Source of the DNA: Polaromonas sp.
Lineage (GTDB): Bacteria > Pseudomonadota > Gammaproteobacteria > Burkholderiales > Burkholderiaceae_C
DNA length: 64,000 nucleotides
Direction of reading: 5' to 3'
Assembly: GCA_013298945.1 (NCBI GenBank)
Contig: JAAFJR010000002.1
Location: 310,001 to 374,000 of the forward strand
Position 1 is the first letter of the stretch, and each line of letters starts with the position of its first letter. Positions 34,674 to 43,779 of the stretch are shown in pieces. The notes beneath the pieces were generated by a model. The model worked only from the letters and a program-made list of their open reading frames with translations, made no database searches and had not been told where the DNA came from. A program made the position numbers and the translations under genes.

Positions 34674-34740
34674 ATGTAGACGTCGTATTTATTGCCTAAA
34701 CAGCTATTAAATTTGTAGTAAATTTATAGCAAATTTATAA
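34674..34740 (-). repeat. Dispersed element copy R11
   Basis: Reverse copy in the hrpA-GNAT gap: GTAGACGTCGTATTTATTGCC, TAAACAGCTATTAAAT, followed by two further AGTAAATTTATAGCAAATTT units. Confidence 0.85.
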
Positions 34741-34761
34741 TAAAACGACTAAATAGATACC

Positions 34762-35226
34762 GTGAAATCTGTCACCAACCCTATATTTACCCGTCTAGCC
34801 ACACTGGCAGACCTTGCCAGCATCGCACCTTTGTTTAACGCTTACAGGCAGTTTTATGAGCAGGCGGATGATTTGAAGGCTGCCACTGCGTTTATCCAAG
34901 AGCGGCTTGCAAATGCCGAATCGGTGATCATTTTGGCACTGGATGATGCGCAAGCTGCAATCGGGTTTTGCCAGCTGTACCCAACTTTTTGCTCGGTAGA
35001 GGTAGCGCCAATCTATACCTTGTACGACCTGTTTGTTTCGTCACAAGCGCGGCGTACTGGCGCTGCCAAGGCGCTTTTACGGGCGGCACACGCCCATGCG
35101 GCGCAAACGGGGCGGGTGCGCATGGATTTGACGACGGCACGAACAAACTTTGCAGCGCAAGCCTTGTACGAATCAGAAGGCTGGGTGCAGGATGCGTTGT
35201 TTTTGACGTACAACAAACGGGTTTGA
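34762..35226 (+). CDS. GNAT-family N-acetyltransferase
   Basis: A 154-residue acetyltransferase. The GNAT core is seen as FTRLATLADLASIAPLFNAYRQFY, AIGFCQLYPTFCSVEVAPIYTLYDLFVSSQARRTGAAKALL (the R-R-T-G-A-A-K acetyl-CoA loop) and LTTARTNFAAQALYESEGW. The start is GTG 34762. The target substrate, whether a small molecule or a protein, is not predictable. A dispersed element (R11) fills the space before it. Confidence 0.88.
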   Translation: MKSVTNPIFTRLATLADLASIAPLFNAYRQFYEQADDLKAATAFIQERLANAESVIILALDDAQAAIGFCQLYPTFCSVEVAPIYTLYDLFVSSQARRTGAAKALLRAAHAHAAQTGRVRMDLTTARTNFAAQALYESEGWVQDALFLTYNKRV

Positions 35227-35340
35227 TGCAAAACGCATCGACCTTAGGCAACTTATTTGCACCCAATGCCCTGTCTTGTCGCTAAACCAGCACACCGCTG
35301 TGCTAAAGTTTGTTTAACGATTACTTAATTTGGGGAATTT

Positions 35341-38300
35341 ATGTTGCTGCAGAAAATGCTGAGTGGGCGGTTTTTATTGTCTTTAGCGTTGTTTTTTGCG
35401 GCCATGACAAGTTCAGTAACTCATGCGGGTATCCAATACGGCTACGCTTGGGGTGGTTTTTACGTGAATCCCAATCCTGATCCTTTTGTTGTTTGCGCTA
35501 ATCTGGGGGGTGAGTTCGGCTATGGTCCAAGTGGTTGCATATTTCCTAGTGGTCACGAAGCCTGTCAAGCTGTTGTTAATGTTTGGCACGCCTTGCCTTA
35601 TGACAGTGACTATAAACAATATGAGTTTGTAAGTTATGGAATTCCGTATTCGGATTATTGGGGCAACGCCGTACATCCAAGTGTTTGTGTATTGCGTTCC
35701 ACTAAACATACGTTTCCATTTACTGTTAATGGTTCAACATATCCTTTGATAAGTGCAGGTGAGTGGGCTAGGTGTGTTCGAAATGGTGTCCCCGATTTAG
35801 TATGGAATAACCCAGCTGCGTTAAATTGCCCAGTTGAAGAACCCAAGCCCCCCTGCAACCCCGCCATGACCTGCTGCACAGGCAAACCACAAGCTGGCAT
35901 GTCAGCAGGCAACCCCATCCTCCCCGCCACAGCCGAAAAGCTCCTCAGCAAAACCGACTTCAGCGACGCCTCACCACACGGCTTAGACTTCAGCCGGCAC
36001 TACCGCACCAAATGGGGCGATGTGCTGCCCAAGGCGGGGATGGGGGATTATTGGAATCATCGGTTTGCGGTGCAACTCACAGGGTCGGGTAACACCAAAA
36101 CCATCCAACACGCTGACGGCAGCCAAAGCCGGTTTACGCGCACGTCCAGCACCGCGCCGTGGGTGAATACTGACGGCAACGACACACTGGTTGAAACCAC
36201 AGTAGGTGCTACTACCACTACTGTCTACACTCGTGTTGCAGACGACAGCAAGCTGACATTCAGCGCCGCAGGCAAGCTCATCACCCAAACCGCGCGTAAC
36301 GGCTGGGTGTACACCTTGAGTTACAGCGCCACTAACAACGCGGCTAACCCGAACCAGCTGACAACGGTGACTAATCAATTTGGCCGCAGCCTCACATTCA
36401 GCTACGACGCAGCGGGCAAGTTAAGCACCGTTAGCACCCCTGATGGACAGCAAATTAGCTATCAATACAATAGCTACTCAGGCATAATATACGCCGGCTA
36501 CAGTGGAAATAATAGCCAAAATAATGCTTCAAACACCACTTCTAGCATTCAATACCTCTACGAAAACGCCGCCTTCCCCAACCACCTGACTGGCATCATT
36601 GACGAAAACGGCAACCGCTTCGCTACCTATGCGTATGACAGTGCAGGCCGCGCCACTAGCTCTGAGCACGCAGGCGGGGCGGACAAGTACCAAGTTAGCT
36701 ACGGCAGTAATGCAACCACCGCTGCGCTCAATACAAGTGCCACCATCACCGACCCGCTGGGCACAGCCCGCAGCTACAACTACAGCAACACCGCAGGCAA
36801 ACTCGCCGTCACGGGCGCGAATCTGCCCTCCAATGGTCAAATGCCGGGTACTGGGTCTGGTTCAGACGCCGCCAGCCGCGTACAAAACAGCACAGGTTTG
36901 ATAGATGCAGAGACCGACTACCTAGGCGTGCAAACCACGACCACTTGGGACTTGAGCCGCCGCCTGCCCCTGTCCACCACCGCAGCCGCCAACACCCCCG
37001 CCGCGCAAACGACAACCACCGCGTGGCACGCTACCCTGCGTTTACCCGTATCAATCACCGAAGCAGGTAGGTTGACAAACTACACCTACGACGCAACAGG
37101 CAACAAACTCAGCGAAAGCGTGACCGACACGGCCACAAACCAAGTCAAAACTACCACGTGGACGTACAACGCTCAAGGCTTGGTCAGTAGTGAGACCGCC
37201 CCGAATGGCGCAGTCACCACTTACACCTACGACAGCGCAGGCAACATCGCCACTGTCAAAAACGCCCTCAACCAAACCACCAGCTACGTCAACGACAGCG
37301 CAGGCAACATCGCCACTGTCAAAAACGCCCTCAACCAAACCACCAGCTACGTCAACGACAACGCAGGCCGCGTCACCCGCGAAACCGCGCCAAATGGTTT
37401 GATTACCACCTACAGCTACGACAGCCGTGGCCGATTATTAAGCATGAACCGTGGCGGCATGGCAAGTTTCTACACCTACACCCCTAGCGGCCAACTCGCC
37501 ACCAGCACCCAGCCCAGCGGTCACCAAGTCAGCTACACGTACGACGCTGCACAGCGTTTATCAGGCTGGGCAGACAACCGTGGCGCATCTGGCAGCTACA
37601 CGCTTGATGCGATGGGTAACCGCGTGGCAGAGACTATCAACAACGCCGGCCAGCTGGCGTGGCAAACCGTGCGCAGCATCAACAGCATCAACCGCGTGGT
37701 TGGCGAAACGGTAGGCACGATGGGAAACAACATCTCCAGCGGCATGGGCTACAACGCCAATGGTGACTTGGTGCAAGAGACCAACGGCTTGGGTCAAAGT
37801 ACTACCTATGGCCTAGACGGCTTAAAGCGATTAAGCACCATCACCAACGCACAAAACGCGACGGCTCAACTGGCCTACAACGCCCTAGACAGCGTGGTTG
37901 CCGCCAGCGACTTCAAAGGCGCCGTCACCAGCTACCAGCGTGACGCCGCAGGCAACGCCCGCCAAACCAGCAGCGCAGACGCAGGCTTGCAAAGCGCGCA
38001 ATATGACCAACTGGGCTTGCCCAGCAGCGTGACCGACGCGCTAGGCCAAGCCACCACCATCCAGCGCGACCTACTGGGTCGCCCCACCAGCATCACCTAC
38101 GCGGATGATGGCAACACTGCCACTTCTAAGACAACGACCATCACTTACGACAACGCAGGCTTCGCACAAACCATCACCGACCCCGCCGCCAAAACCACCT
38201 ACGTGCGCGACGCCCTAGGCCGCGTCACCCGCAAAACCCAGCTCCTCAGCAGCGGTGCAAGCAGCGTCGTCAACACGACCTACGTGCCTGCTGGCACGGC

Positions 38301-40209
38301 TGGGGCAGGGCAAATCAGCAGCCAAAGCTACCCCAATGGCGGTGTTTTGAGCTACGTTTACAGCGCCACAGGCCAACTCAGCGGCCTGAACTGGGCTACC
38401 AGCACCACCGCAGCCGCCTTGCCCCTCATCAGCAACATCACATGGAGCCCACTCGGCCAGCCCTTGACCTGGAACTGGGACTTTGGCGATGCGGCTAGTA
38501 CGACGGGAACACCCACGACAACCCAAACAGCAGCGCGAACCTTCGACACCGCAGGGCGCATGACGGCCAATGAATTCGCCGCCTACCAATACGACCCAGC
38601 CGGCCGCATCACCCAAATCACCCAAAAACTCAGCAAACCCACGTTGACGACGGCAGGCGTTATCGCCACAGGTTCTGCTGTCACACAAGTCCCCGTCACC
38701 TACAACGTCAGCTACGACCCCACAGGCCGCGTCACCGCGTTCACGCAAGCCGGCACGGCTACCGTTTCAACACCGCTGTCCAGCATCACCTTCACCTACG
38801 ACGCCAACGGCAACCGTCAAACCAGCGTACAAACCACCACCACCCTGAGCAAAACAGGCGGCACCACAGCCGCCCCCATCCTCACCCCCAGCACCACAAC
38901 CACCACGCGCAACTACCAAATCGACCCCGCTGGCAACAAACTCCTAGGTTTCAGCCAAACCATGGCACAGACTGGCGGCGCAACATCCACAGCCAACGTC
39001 ACCTACACCTACGACGCCAATGGCGCACTCTTAAGCGACGGCCTGCGCCGCTACGCCTACGACTCAGAAGGCCGCCTAGCCGCAGCCAGCTTAGGCTGGG
39101 GCACCCCAACAGGCGCTACAACTAGCGCCACAGACGACGACAGCATCACCAAATACGCCCACAATCACCTGGGCCAACGCGTCTTCAAAACCGCCCCCCT
39201 GTACGCCATCACCAACCCCGACCCTGCAGAATCCGCCAACCCCTTCCTAGCCTTCTTTGAAAGCCTATGGAGCCCCCTTACTTCCCAAAACACAGCCACC
39301 GCAGAAAAAGCCGGCATGAGCTACGTCTACGACGAAGACGGAACATTGGTCTCGCAAACACTCACAGGCGGCGCGCAAACCAGCTGGGGGCAAAGTGCGA
39401 GATATGTCTATCTGCCCACAGCATCTGGGCCAATGCCAATAGCAGCAATTTATGGGACAAAGCATTACGCGATTCAGTCCGACCATTTGAATACGCCACG
39501 CAGATTGATCCAAAGCGACGGCCAAGTGGCATGGCAATGGGCGTACAGCGCCTTTGGCGAAGAAAAGCCAACGATAGCGAAAAACAGGTTTGCGAATACT
39601 GATTTGAACCAAAGCTTTGGGACAACATCTGTGCCAGCAGTTACTTTCAACCTGCGGTATCCGGGGCAATACTACGACCAAGAGACGGGTTTGCATTACA
39701 ACTGGCATAGGTCGTATGATGCTGGGCGTGGAAGGTATACGCAAGCGGATCCGATTGGGTTGGATGGGGGGTGGAATCGGTTTGGGTACTTAGACGCAGA
39801 TTCGATTAATTTTTTCGATACAGATGGACTAGCTAAGAATGATCCAAAACCAACTCCCACCCCAATAGTTCCATATCCGGGAGGTGGTAAGCCAAATAAT
39901 ACAGGTGGAGCTTTCAAACCGATACCATTCCCGCCTCCATTTGTAGGCGGAGGTACAGGAGGTGGAGCTTCGCGTGTGGGCGGTACGCCTAGTACTGGAC
40001 AACCTGGCTCTTGGTATACAAACCCCGGAAATGGAAAGCCAGGCAATGGACAAGAGAGGCTGTACGGACCTAATGGCAGACCTATGTGCGATATAGATTG
40101 GCATCCTGACCACGGGGCAGGCAAACCGCATGGACATAATTGGGGGGTAGATGGACGTGGTCCAGGTGTACCTCTTTCGCCTTGGCCTCAAGGTCGCACA
40201 ACTAACTAA
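35341..40209 (+). CDS. RHS-repeat polymorphic toxin, full length
   Basis: A 1622-residue exported protein. Signal peptide about residues 1-30 (LLSLALFFAAMTSSVTHA), a variable N-terminal region, a DUF6531-like part near 185 (CNPAMTCCTGKPQAGMSAGNP), then about 1150 residues of YD repeats. The RHS core is AIQSDHLNTPRRLIQSDGQ near 1385 and RYTQADPIGLDGGWNRFGYL near 1470. The last 125 residues are a separate tail with a Gly/Pro linker and ERLYGPNGRPMCDIDWHPDH plus KPHGHNW, a His-rich toxin-like domain resembling a known polymorphic toxin C-terminus. A perfect 63-base tandem duplication lies at 37231-37356 and dispersed element R12 is in frame near residue 380. Confidence 0.9.
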   Translation: MLLQKMLSGRFLLSLALFFAAMTSSVTHAGIQYGYAWGGFYVNPNPDPFVVCANLGGEFGYGPSGCIFPSGHEACQAVVNVWHALPYDSDYKQYEFVSYGIPYSDYWGNAVHPSVCVLRSTKHTFPFTVNGSTYPLISAGEWARCVRNGVPDLVWNNPAALNCPVEEPKPPCNPAMTCCTGKPQAGMSAGNPILPATAEKLLSKTDFSDASPHGLDFSRHYRTKWGDVLPKAGMGDYWNHRFAVQLTGSGNTKTIQHADGSQSRFTRTSSTAPWVNTDGNDTLVETTVGATTTTVYTRVADDSKLTFSAAGKLITQTARNGWVYTLSYSATNNAANPNQLTTVTNQFGRSLTFSYDAAGKLSTVSTPDGQQISYQYNSYSGIIYAGYSGNNSQNNASNTTSSIQYLYENAAFPNHLTGIIDENGNRFATYAYDSAGRATSSEHAGGADKYQVSYGSNATTAALNTSATITDPLGTARSYNYSNTAGKLAVTGANLPSNGQMPGTGSGSDAASRVQNSTGLIDAETDYLGVQTTTTWDLSRRLPLSTTAAANTPAAQTTTTAWHATLRLPVSITEAGRLTNYTYDATGNKLSESVTDTATNQVKTTTWTYNAQGLVSSETAPNGAVTTYTYDSAGNIATVKNALNQTTSYVNDSAGNIATVKNALNQTTSYVNDNAGRVTRETAPNGLITTYSYDSRGRLLSMNRGGMASFYTYTPSGQLATSTQPSGHQVSYTYDAAQRLSGWADNRGASGSYTLDAMGNRVAETINNAGQLAWQTVRSINSINRVVGETVGTMGNNISSGMGYNANGDLVQETNGLGQSTTYGLDGLKRLSTITNAQNATAQLAYNALDSVVAASDFKGAVTSYQRDAAGNARQTSSADAGLQSAQYDQLGLPSSVTDALGQATTIQRDLLGRPTSITYADDGNTATSKTTTITYDNAGFAQTITDPAAKTTYVRDALGRVTRKTQLLSSGASSVVNTTYVPAGTAGAGQISSQSYPNGGVLSYVYSATGQLSGLNWATSTTAAALPLISNITWSPLGQPLTWNWDFGDAASTTGTPTTTQTAARTFDTAGRMTANEFAAYQYDPAGRITQITQKLSKPTLTTAGVIATGSAVTQVPVTYNVSYDPTGRVTAFTQAGTATVSTPLSSITFTYDANGNRQTSVQTTTTLSKTGGTTAAPILTPSTTTTTRNYQIDPAGNKLLGFSQTMAQTGGATSTANVTYTYDANGALLSDGLRRYAYDSEGRLAAASLGWGTPTGATTSATDDDSITKYAHNHLGQRVFKTAPLYAITNPDPAESANPFLAFFESLWSPLTSQNTATAEKAGMSYVYDEDGTLVSQTLTGGAQTSWGQSARYVYLPTASGPMPIAAIYGTKHYAIQSDHLNTPRRLIQSDGQVAWQWAYSAFGEEKPTIAKNRFANTDLNQSFGTTSVPAVTFNLRYPGQYYDQETGLHYNWHRSYDAGRGRYTQADPIGLDGGWNRFGYLDADSINFFDTDGLAKNDPKPTPTPIVPYPGGGKPNNTGGAFKPIPFPPPFVGGGTGGGASRVGGTPSTGQPGSWYTNPGNGKPGNGQERLYGPNGRPMCDIDWHPDHGAGKPHGHNWGVDGRGPGVPLSPWPQGRTTN
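36468..36503 (+). repeat. Dispersed element copy R12, in frame inside the RHS gene
   Basis: Forward copy: ATAGCTACTCAGGCATAATA then TACGCCGGCTACAG. Reads as NSYSGIIYAGYSGNN, in the frame of the consensus that has no stop codon and gives Tyr/Gly-rich peptide like the surrounding YD repeats. Confidence 0.8.
37231..37356 (+). repeat. Perfect tandem duplication of 63 bases in the RHS gene
   Basis: Copies 37231-37293 and 37294-37356 are identical and each encodes one 21-residue YD repeat starting DSAGNIATVKNALNQ. Perfect identity suggests a recent event. Confidence 0.95.
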
Positions 40210-40234
40210 TAGTAAAAGCAGAATAGGATCACAT

Positions 40235-40627
40235 ATGAGTACAGTTATTCCTGAACTTCACGACGCTGAATTGATTGAAATGCGTCACGACTCTAAGTCT
40301 AAAACTATGGAACTGAGATTCCTTGATGCTGGCGAACAGCCCGTTGACCTTACTTTAAGCCAGATTAAACAGTTTCGATGCACCGATTTTGGTTTGCAAA
40401 ATGTGGTTTTCCAATTTGTTGTGCATGGTGTCAATGAGGCACTCACAGAAAGTGAAATTAATTCAAATCTTACTTGGATGTACACAAACGATTCTAGAGA
40501 AATACTTGCAACTACAGAGGAAATTGATTCAATTGTTGAGCTTGTTATGAAACGAGAAGTTTTGATGGTTGTGTTAACTCCGTCTTTTGGGGCGCAGTTC
40601 GTGGCCATAACAAATGATATTTTGTAG
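40235..40627 (+). CDS. Putative immunity protein for the RHS toxin
   Basis: A 130-residue cytosolic protein starting at ATG 40235 (AGGA seven bases before), 25 bases after the RHS stop. The ORF could be extended upstream, but that would overlap the RHS gene. The pattern PELHDAELIEMRHDSKSKTMELRFLD, then FGLQNVVFQFVVHG, recalls small immunity proteins found after polymorphic toxins. Composition is more AT-rich than the RHS core. The role as antidote to the tail domain of the RHS gene is inferred from position. Confidence 0.7.
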   Translation: MSTVIPELHDAELIEMRHDSKSKTMELRFLDAGEQPVDLTLSQIKQFRCTDFGLQNVVFQFVVHGVNEALTESEINSNLTWMYTNDSREILATTEEIDSIVELVMKREVLMVVLTPSFGAQFVAITNDIL

Positions 40628-40665
40628 GTATCTGAATAATGGGTGTCAGATTTTAATGAATCCAA

Positions 40666-42381
40666 ATGCGAGTATCTAATTGCTATTTTTATGATAGCTG
40701 CTCAGGCAATAAAATATGCGGCTACAGCCATTTTTATTCCTTAAAACGAGGTCTAAACCGAGTTTGCAGAAAAATCCACCGTAAACTGGCCAATGAATTT
40801 GCCACCTACCAATACGACGCAGCCGGGCGCATCACCCAAATCACCCAAAAACTCAGCAAACCCACCCTAGCTGCCACAGGGCTAGTTACCACAGGCACTG
40901 CTGCCACGGCCAACCCCGTCACGCAAGTCCCCGTCACCTACAACATCAGCTACGACCCCACAGGCCGCGTCACCGCCTTCACACAAGCTGGCACGGCTAC
41001 CGTCTCAACACCGCTCTCCAGCATCACCTTCACCTACGACGCCAATGGCAACCGCCAAACCAGCATCCAAACCACCACCACCCTGAGCAAAACAGGCGGC
41101 ACCACAGCCGCCCCCATCCTCACCCCCAGCACCACAACCACCACGCGCAACTACCAAATCGACCCCGCTGGCAACAAACTGCTTGGCTTTACGCAAACGA
41201 TGGCTCAGACTGGTGGTGCTACAGGCGGCGCAACATCCACAGCCAACGTCGCTTACAGCTACGACGCCAACGGCGCACTGCTGAACGACGGCCTGCGCCA
41301 ATACGCCTACGACGCAGAAGGCCGCCTAGCCGCAGCCAGCCTAGGCTGGAGTACCCCGACGGGAGCAACCACCACAGCCACCACAGACGACAGCATCACC
41401 AAATACGCCCACAACCACCTGGGCCAACGCGTCTTCAAAACCGCGCCCCTGTACGCCGTCACCAACCCTGCCCCTGCAGAATCCGCCAACCCCTTCCTAG
41501 CCTTCTTTGAAAGCCTGTGGAGCCCAGCCACAACAGCCACAGAAAAAGCCGGCATGAGCTACGTCTACGACGACAGCGAGGCAATGGGCGGAACATTGGT
41601 CTCGCAAACCCTCACAGGCGGCGCGCAAACCAGCTGGGGGCAAAGTGCGAGATATGTCTACCTACCCACAGCATCTGGGCCAATGCCAATAGCAGCAATT
41701 TATGGGACAAAGCATTACGCGATTCAGTCCGACCATTTGAATACGCCACGCAGATTGATTCAAAGTGATGGTCAAGTGGCTTGGCAATGGGCTTACAGCG
41801 CCTTTGGTGAAGAAAAGCCAACGATAGCGAAGAACAGGTTTGCGAATACGGATTTGAATCAGAGCTTTGGGACAACATCTGTGCCAGCAGTCACCTTCAA
41901 CCTGCGCTATCCGGGGCAGTATTTTGACCAAGAGACGGGTTTGCATTACAACTGGCATAGGTCGTATGATGCGGGGAGAGGGCGGTATACGCAGAGTGAT
42001 CCGATTGGACTTGATGGGGGGTGGAATCGATTTGGGTATGCTGAGCAGAATCCACTTGAGTTTACCGATCCTTTAGGGCTAGATGCAAGATGTGGTGGTG
42101 GCAAAATTGCTGTTGCTACAGGCCAGTCAGGTGTCTACAAATGTGTTGACGATGGAAGTAATCCAAATGCAAAGGTCTGCGCTACTGCGGAATGCGCTGC
42201 TGGATTATTGCCACCAATTTGCGACAACAGAACTATTGATGAAATTGATGATTCGTTAGATAAAAGTAACTGCAAACGCGTTTGTAAACCTATAGTTTCA
42301 TCAGTTATGCAGGTTTCGCCAGTTCCTGGATCATCTTACGTGGCTAAAAAAGTTATTTGCAGTAAGGTTTGCTCAAAATGA
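40666..42381 (+). CDS. Orphan RHS C-terminal module with a different tail
   Basis: A 571-residue ORF lacking signal peptide and most YD repeats. Residues 1-40 come from the long form of the dispersed element (R13). From residue 41 (NEFATYQYDAAGRITQI) it repeats the last third of the full-length RHS gene (38565-39812), often base for base. After the core GRYTQSDPIGLDGGWNRFGYA the tail differs: EQNPLEFTDPLGLDARCGGG and then a Cys-rich domain of about 95 residues, ending VICSKVCSK. It is best read as an unexpressed reserve tail module that can be exchanged by recombination into the full-length gene. Weak or no ribosome-binding site. Confidence 0.75.
   Translation: MRVSNCYFYDSCSGNKICGYSHFYSLKRGLNRVCRKIHRKLANEFATYQYDAAGRITQITQKLSKPTLAATGLVTTGTAATANPVTQVPVTYNISYDPTGRVTAFTQAGTATVSTPLSSITFTYDANGNRQTSIQTTTTLSKTGGTTAAPILTPSTTTTTRNYQIDPAGNKLLGFTQTMAQTGGATGGATSTANVAYSYDANGALLNDGLRQYAYDAEGRLAAASLGWSTPTGATTTATTDDSITKYAHNHLGQRVFKTAPLYAVTNPAPAESANPFLAFFESLWSPATTATEKAGMSYVYDDSEAMGGTLVSQTLTGGAQTSWGQSARYVYLPTASGPMPIAAIYGTKHYAIQSDHLNTPRRLIQSDGQVAWQWAYSAFGEEKPTIAKNRFANTDLNQSFGTTSVPAVTFNLRYPGQYFDQETGLHYNWHRSYDAGRGRYTQSDPIGLDGGWNRFGYAEQNPLEFTDPLGLDARCGGGKIAVATGQSGVYKCVDDGSNPNAKVCATAECAAGLLPPICDNRTIDEIDDSLDKSNCKRVCKPIVSSVMQVSPVPGSSYVAKKVICSKVCSK
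40681..40785 (+). repeat. Dispersed element copy R13, long form
   Basis: Forward copy: GATAGCTGCTCAGGCAATAAA, ATATGCGGCTACAGCC, then an extra 50-base part (ATTCCTTAAAACGAGG, CTAAACCGAGTTTGCAG) shared only with R14 and R15. The RHS homology begins directly after it at about 40787. Confidence 0.88.
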
Positions 42382-42788
42382 AATTTCACATTTCAAAATT
42401 ATTTATATTGATAATATTTCTATGTGGTTTAGTCGGATGTGATAAAAAAGTTTCCGATACTCCTACGATTGCGATTCAAACAACTAAACCATCAGGTGAA
42501 GTACTGTTGTTAACGGGCGATGAGATTAATTTTGACGTTACTGTTCTAACTCGACATGCACCAGAAGGTAGCAGCGTTGGTGTAATTATTCAAGCTTCTG
42601 ATGACGCATTACTTGGTATAGCAGAGCCTATTCAAGTAAAAAATGGCCAAGAAATTAAACTTAGCGCTAAAGCAGTGATTCCTGCTACGACTTCAATCAA
42701 TATATACGCTGCATTATATGGGAATGTAAATAAGGACAGTATTGCGGTCGATTCGCGAACATTTCGAGTTATTGGTGTAAAAAAATAA
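42378..42788 (+). CDS. Putative immunity lipoprotein for the orphan RHS tail
   Basis: A 136-residue lipoprotein: signal KFHISKLFILIIFLCGLVGC with lipidation at the Cys, then a beta-rich domain (GDEINFDVTVLTRHAPEGSS, VIPATTSINIYAAL). Its ATG overlaps the TGA of the orphan RHS module (ATGA). The tight coupling and the periplasmic or outer-membrane location fit an immunity protein for a tail that acts in the envelope. No close family recognised. ATG 42369 upstream is in frame but less well placed. Confidence 0.7.
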   Translation: MKFHISKLFILIIFLCGLVGCDKKVSDTPTIAIQTTKPSGEVLLLTGDEINFDVTVLTRHAPEGSSVGVIIQASDDALLGIAEPIQVKNGQEIKLSAKAVIPATTSINIYAALYGNVNKDSIAVDSRTFRVIGVKK

Positions 42789-42804
42789 TCCTGAAAAATA
42801 TAAA

Positions 42805-42895
42805 ATTTGTAGCGCCTTAAGAAAAAAATACGCCGACTACAGCCATTTTCACCTCTCAAAAAGAAGTTTAAACCGCGTTTGCAGCAAACCCCATC
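42805..42895 (+). repeat. Dispersed element copy R14, long form
   Basis: Forward copy, diverged first part (TTGTAGCGCCTTAAG), then AAATACGCCGACTACAGCC and the long-form part ATTTTCACCTCTCAAAAAG, TTTAAACCGCGTTTGCAGC. Followed directly by an RHS remnant. Confidence 0.85.
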
Positions 42896-42897
42896 GC

Positions 42898-42992
42898 GCA
42901 GCCACCAAAAAATCCGGCATGAGCTGCGTCAACGACGAAGACGGCACAAAGCACTACGCCATCCAAAGCAACCACCTGAACACGCCGCGTCT
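42898..42992 (+). pseudogene. RHS remnant 1
   Basis: About 95 bases related to the RHS core: AAAAAATCCGGCATGAGCT matches the KAGMSYVYDEDG part and, after a deletion, AAGCACTACGCCATCCAAAG and CACCTGAACACGCCGCGTC match KHYAIQSDHLNTPR. The two parts are about 120 bases apart in the intact gene, so this piece carries an internal deletion and has no start. Confidence 0.85.
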
Positions 42993-43010
42993 GTTATGAG
43001 TAAGTTTTTA

Positions 43011-43038
43011 TTGTAAAAATTACAAAAACTTGTATAAT
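43011..43038 (+). promoter_or_regulatory. Promoter and operator-like palindrome of the toxin-antitoxin pair
   Basis: -35 TTGTAA (43011-43016), 16-base spacer, extended -10 TGTATAAT (43031-43038). The perfect palindrome TTGTAAAAATTACAA (43011-43025) covers the -35 and would suit autorepression by the antitoxin. The toxin ATG at 43047 is only eight bases after the -10, so the message would be nearly leaderless. Confidence 0.7.
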
Positions 43039-43046
43039 TAAGACAA

Positions 43047-43385
43047 ATGCAAACTACTGTAAAGCCTTTGAATTTCCGTGCAAGTAGCTTGCAAGATTTG
43101 AGAACTTTTCCTGACAGTGCCATCCGCAGAGCGGGTTTTGAGTTGGATAAAGTGCAGCATGGAAAGCAGCCCAGTGACTCCAAGCCCATGCCCAGCATTG
43201 GCAAAGGGGTTGAGGAAATCAGGGTGCGTGACGCGGCGGGTGCATTTCGGGTCGTTTATGTTGCGCGGCTGGTTGAAGCGGTTTATGTTTTGCACTGTTT
43301 TCAAAAGAAAACCCAGAAAACCGCAAAACGAGACTTAGACCTAGCGACCCAAAGGCTCAAAGAATTGTTGATTGAAAGAGGGTAA
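43047..43385 (+). CDS. higB: RelE/HigB-type toxin (Gp49-like)
   Basis: A 112-residue toxin of the phage Gp49-like/HigB family: FPDSAIRRAGFELDKVQHGKQP, PMPSIGKGVEEIRVRDAAGAFR, VVYVARLVEAVYVLHCFQKKTQKT. Relatives cut mRNA on the ribosome. It comes first, as in HigBA operons, with the antitoxin start five bases after its stop. It sits between two RHS remnants, and its promoter begins 19 bases after remnant 1, so the pair could stabilise the RHS array. Confidence 0.88.
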   Translation: MQTTVKPLNFRASSLQDLRTFPDSAIRRAGFELDKVQHGKQPSDSKPMPSIGKGVEEIRVRDAAGAFRVVYVARLVEAVYVLHCFQKKTQKTAKRDLDLATQRLKELLIERG

Positions 43386-43389
43386 GGAT

Positions 43390-43749
43390 ATGATTGCAAA
43401 TACGAAGGCAAGTGGACAAACTTTTACCAGTGTTTGGGACGCTATTGAAGCCACGCCGCAAGCGGCTGCAAATATGCGGGCGAAATCTGCGTTATTGATG
43501 GCTTTGCAGAACTGGCTGGCAAGTTATTCAGGCACACAAAAAGAAGCTGCTAAGGCGCTGAATATGACGCAACCCCGATTGTCAGACCTCAAGCGCGGAC
43601 ATATCGATTTGTTTTCATTGGATATGTTGCTAAACTTAGCCGAAAGTGCAGGGCTAGCACCGACTATTCATGTGCGCAGCAAACCTGTTCGCCGCTTAGT
43701 TAACGTACCGCCTCGCGCTAGTAAACTGCAGGAATTGGCTGCAGTTTGA
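43390..43749 (+). CDS. higA: HigA-type XRE antitoxin
   Basis: A 119-residue antitoxin starting at ATG 43390 (GGTAAGGAT before it). The helix-turn-helix is seen as GTQKEAAKALNMTQPRLSDLKRGHIDLF, followed by SLDMLLNLAESAGL, the pattern of the XRE antitoxins paired with Gp49-like toxins. It would neutralise the toxin before it and bind the palindrome at 43011-43025. Confidence 0.88.
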   Translation: MIANTKASGQTFTSVWDAIEATPQAAANMRAKSALLMALQNWLASYSGTQKEAAKALNMTQPRLSDLKRGHIDLFSLDMLLNLAESAGLAPTIHVRSKPVRRLVNVPPRASKLQELAAV

Positions 43750-43779
43750 GTATTTTTGGGCGAGTATTTGTATGGATTC

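Noticed and set aside
40151-40234. A longer start for the immunity-like gene
   Set aside because: It would overlap the RHS tail and adds residues with no family likeness; ATG 40235 has a ribosome-binding site.
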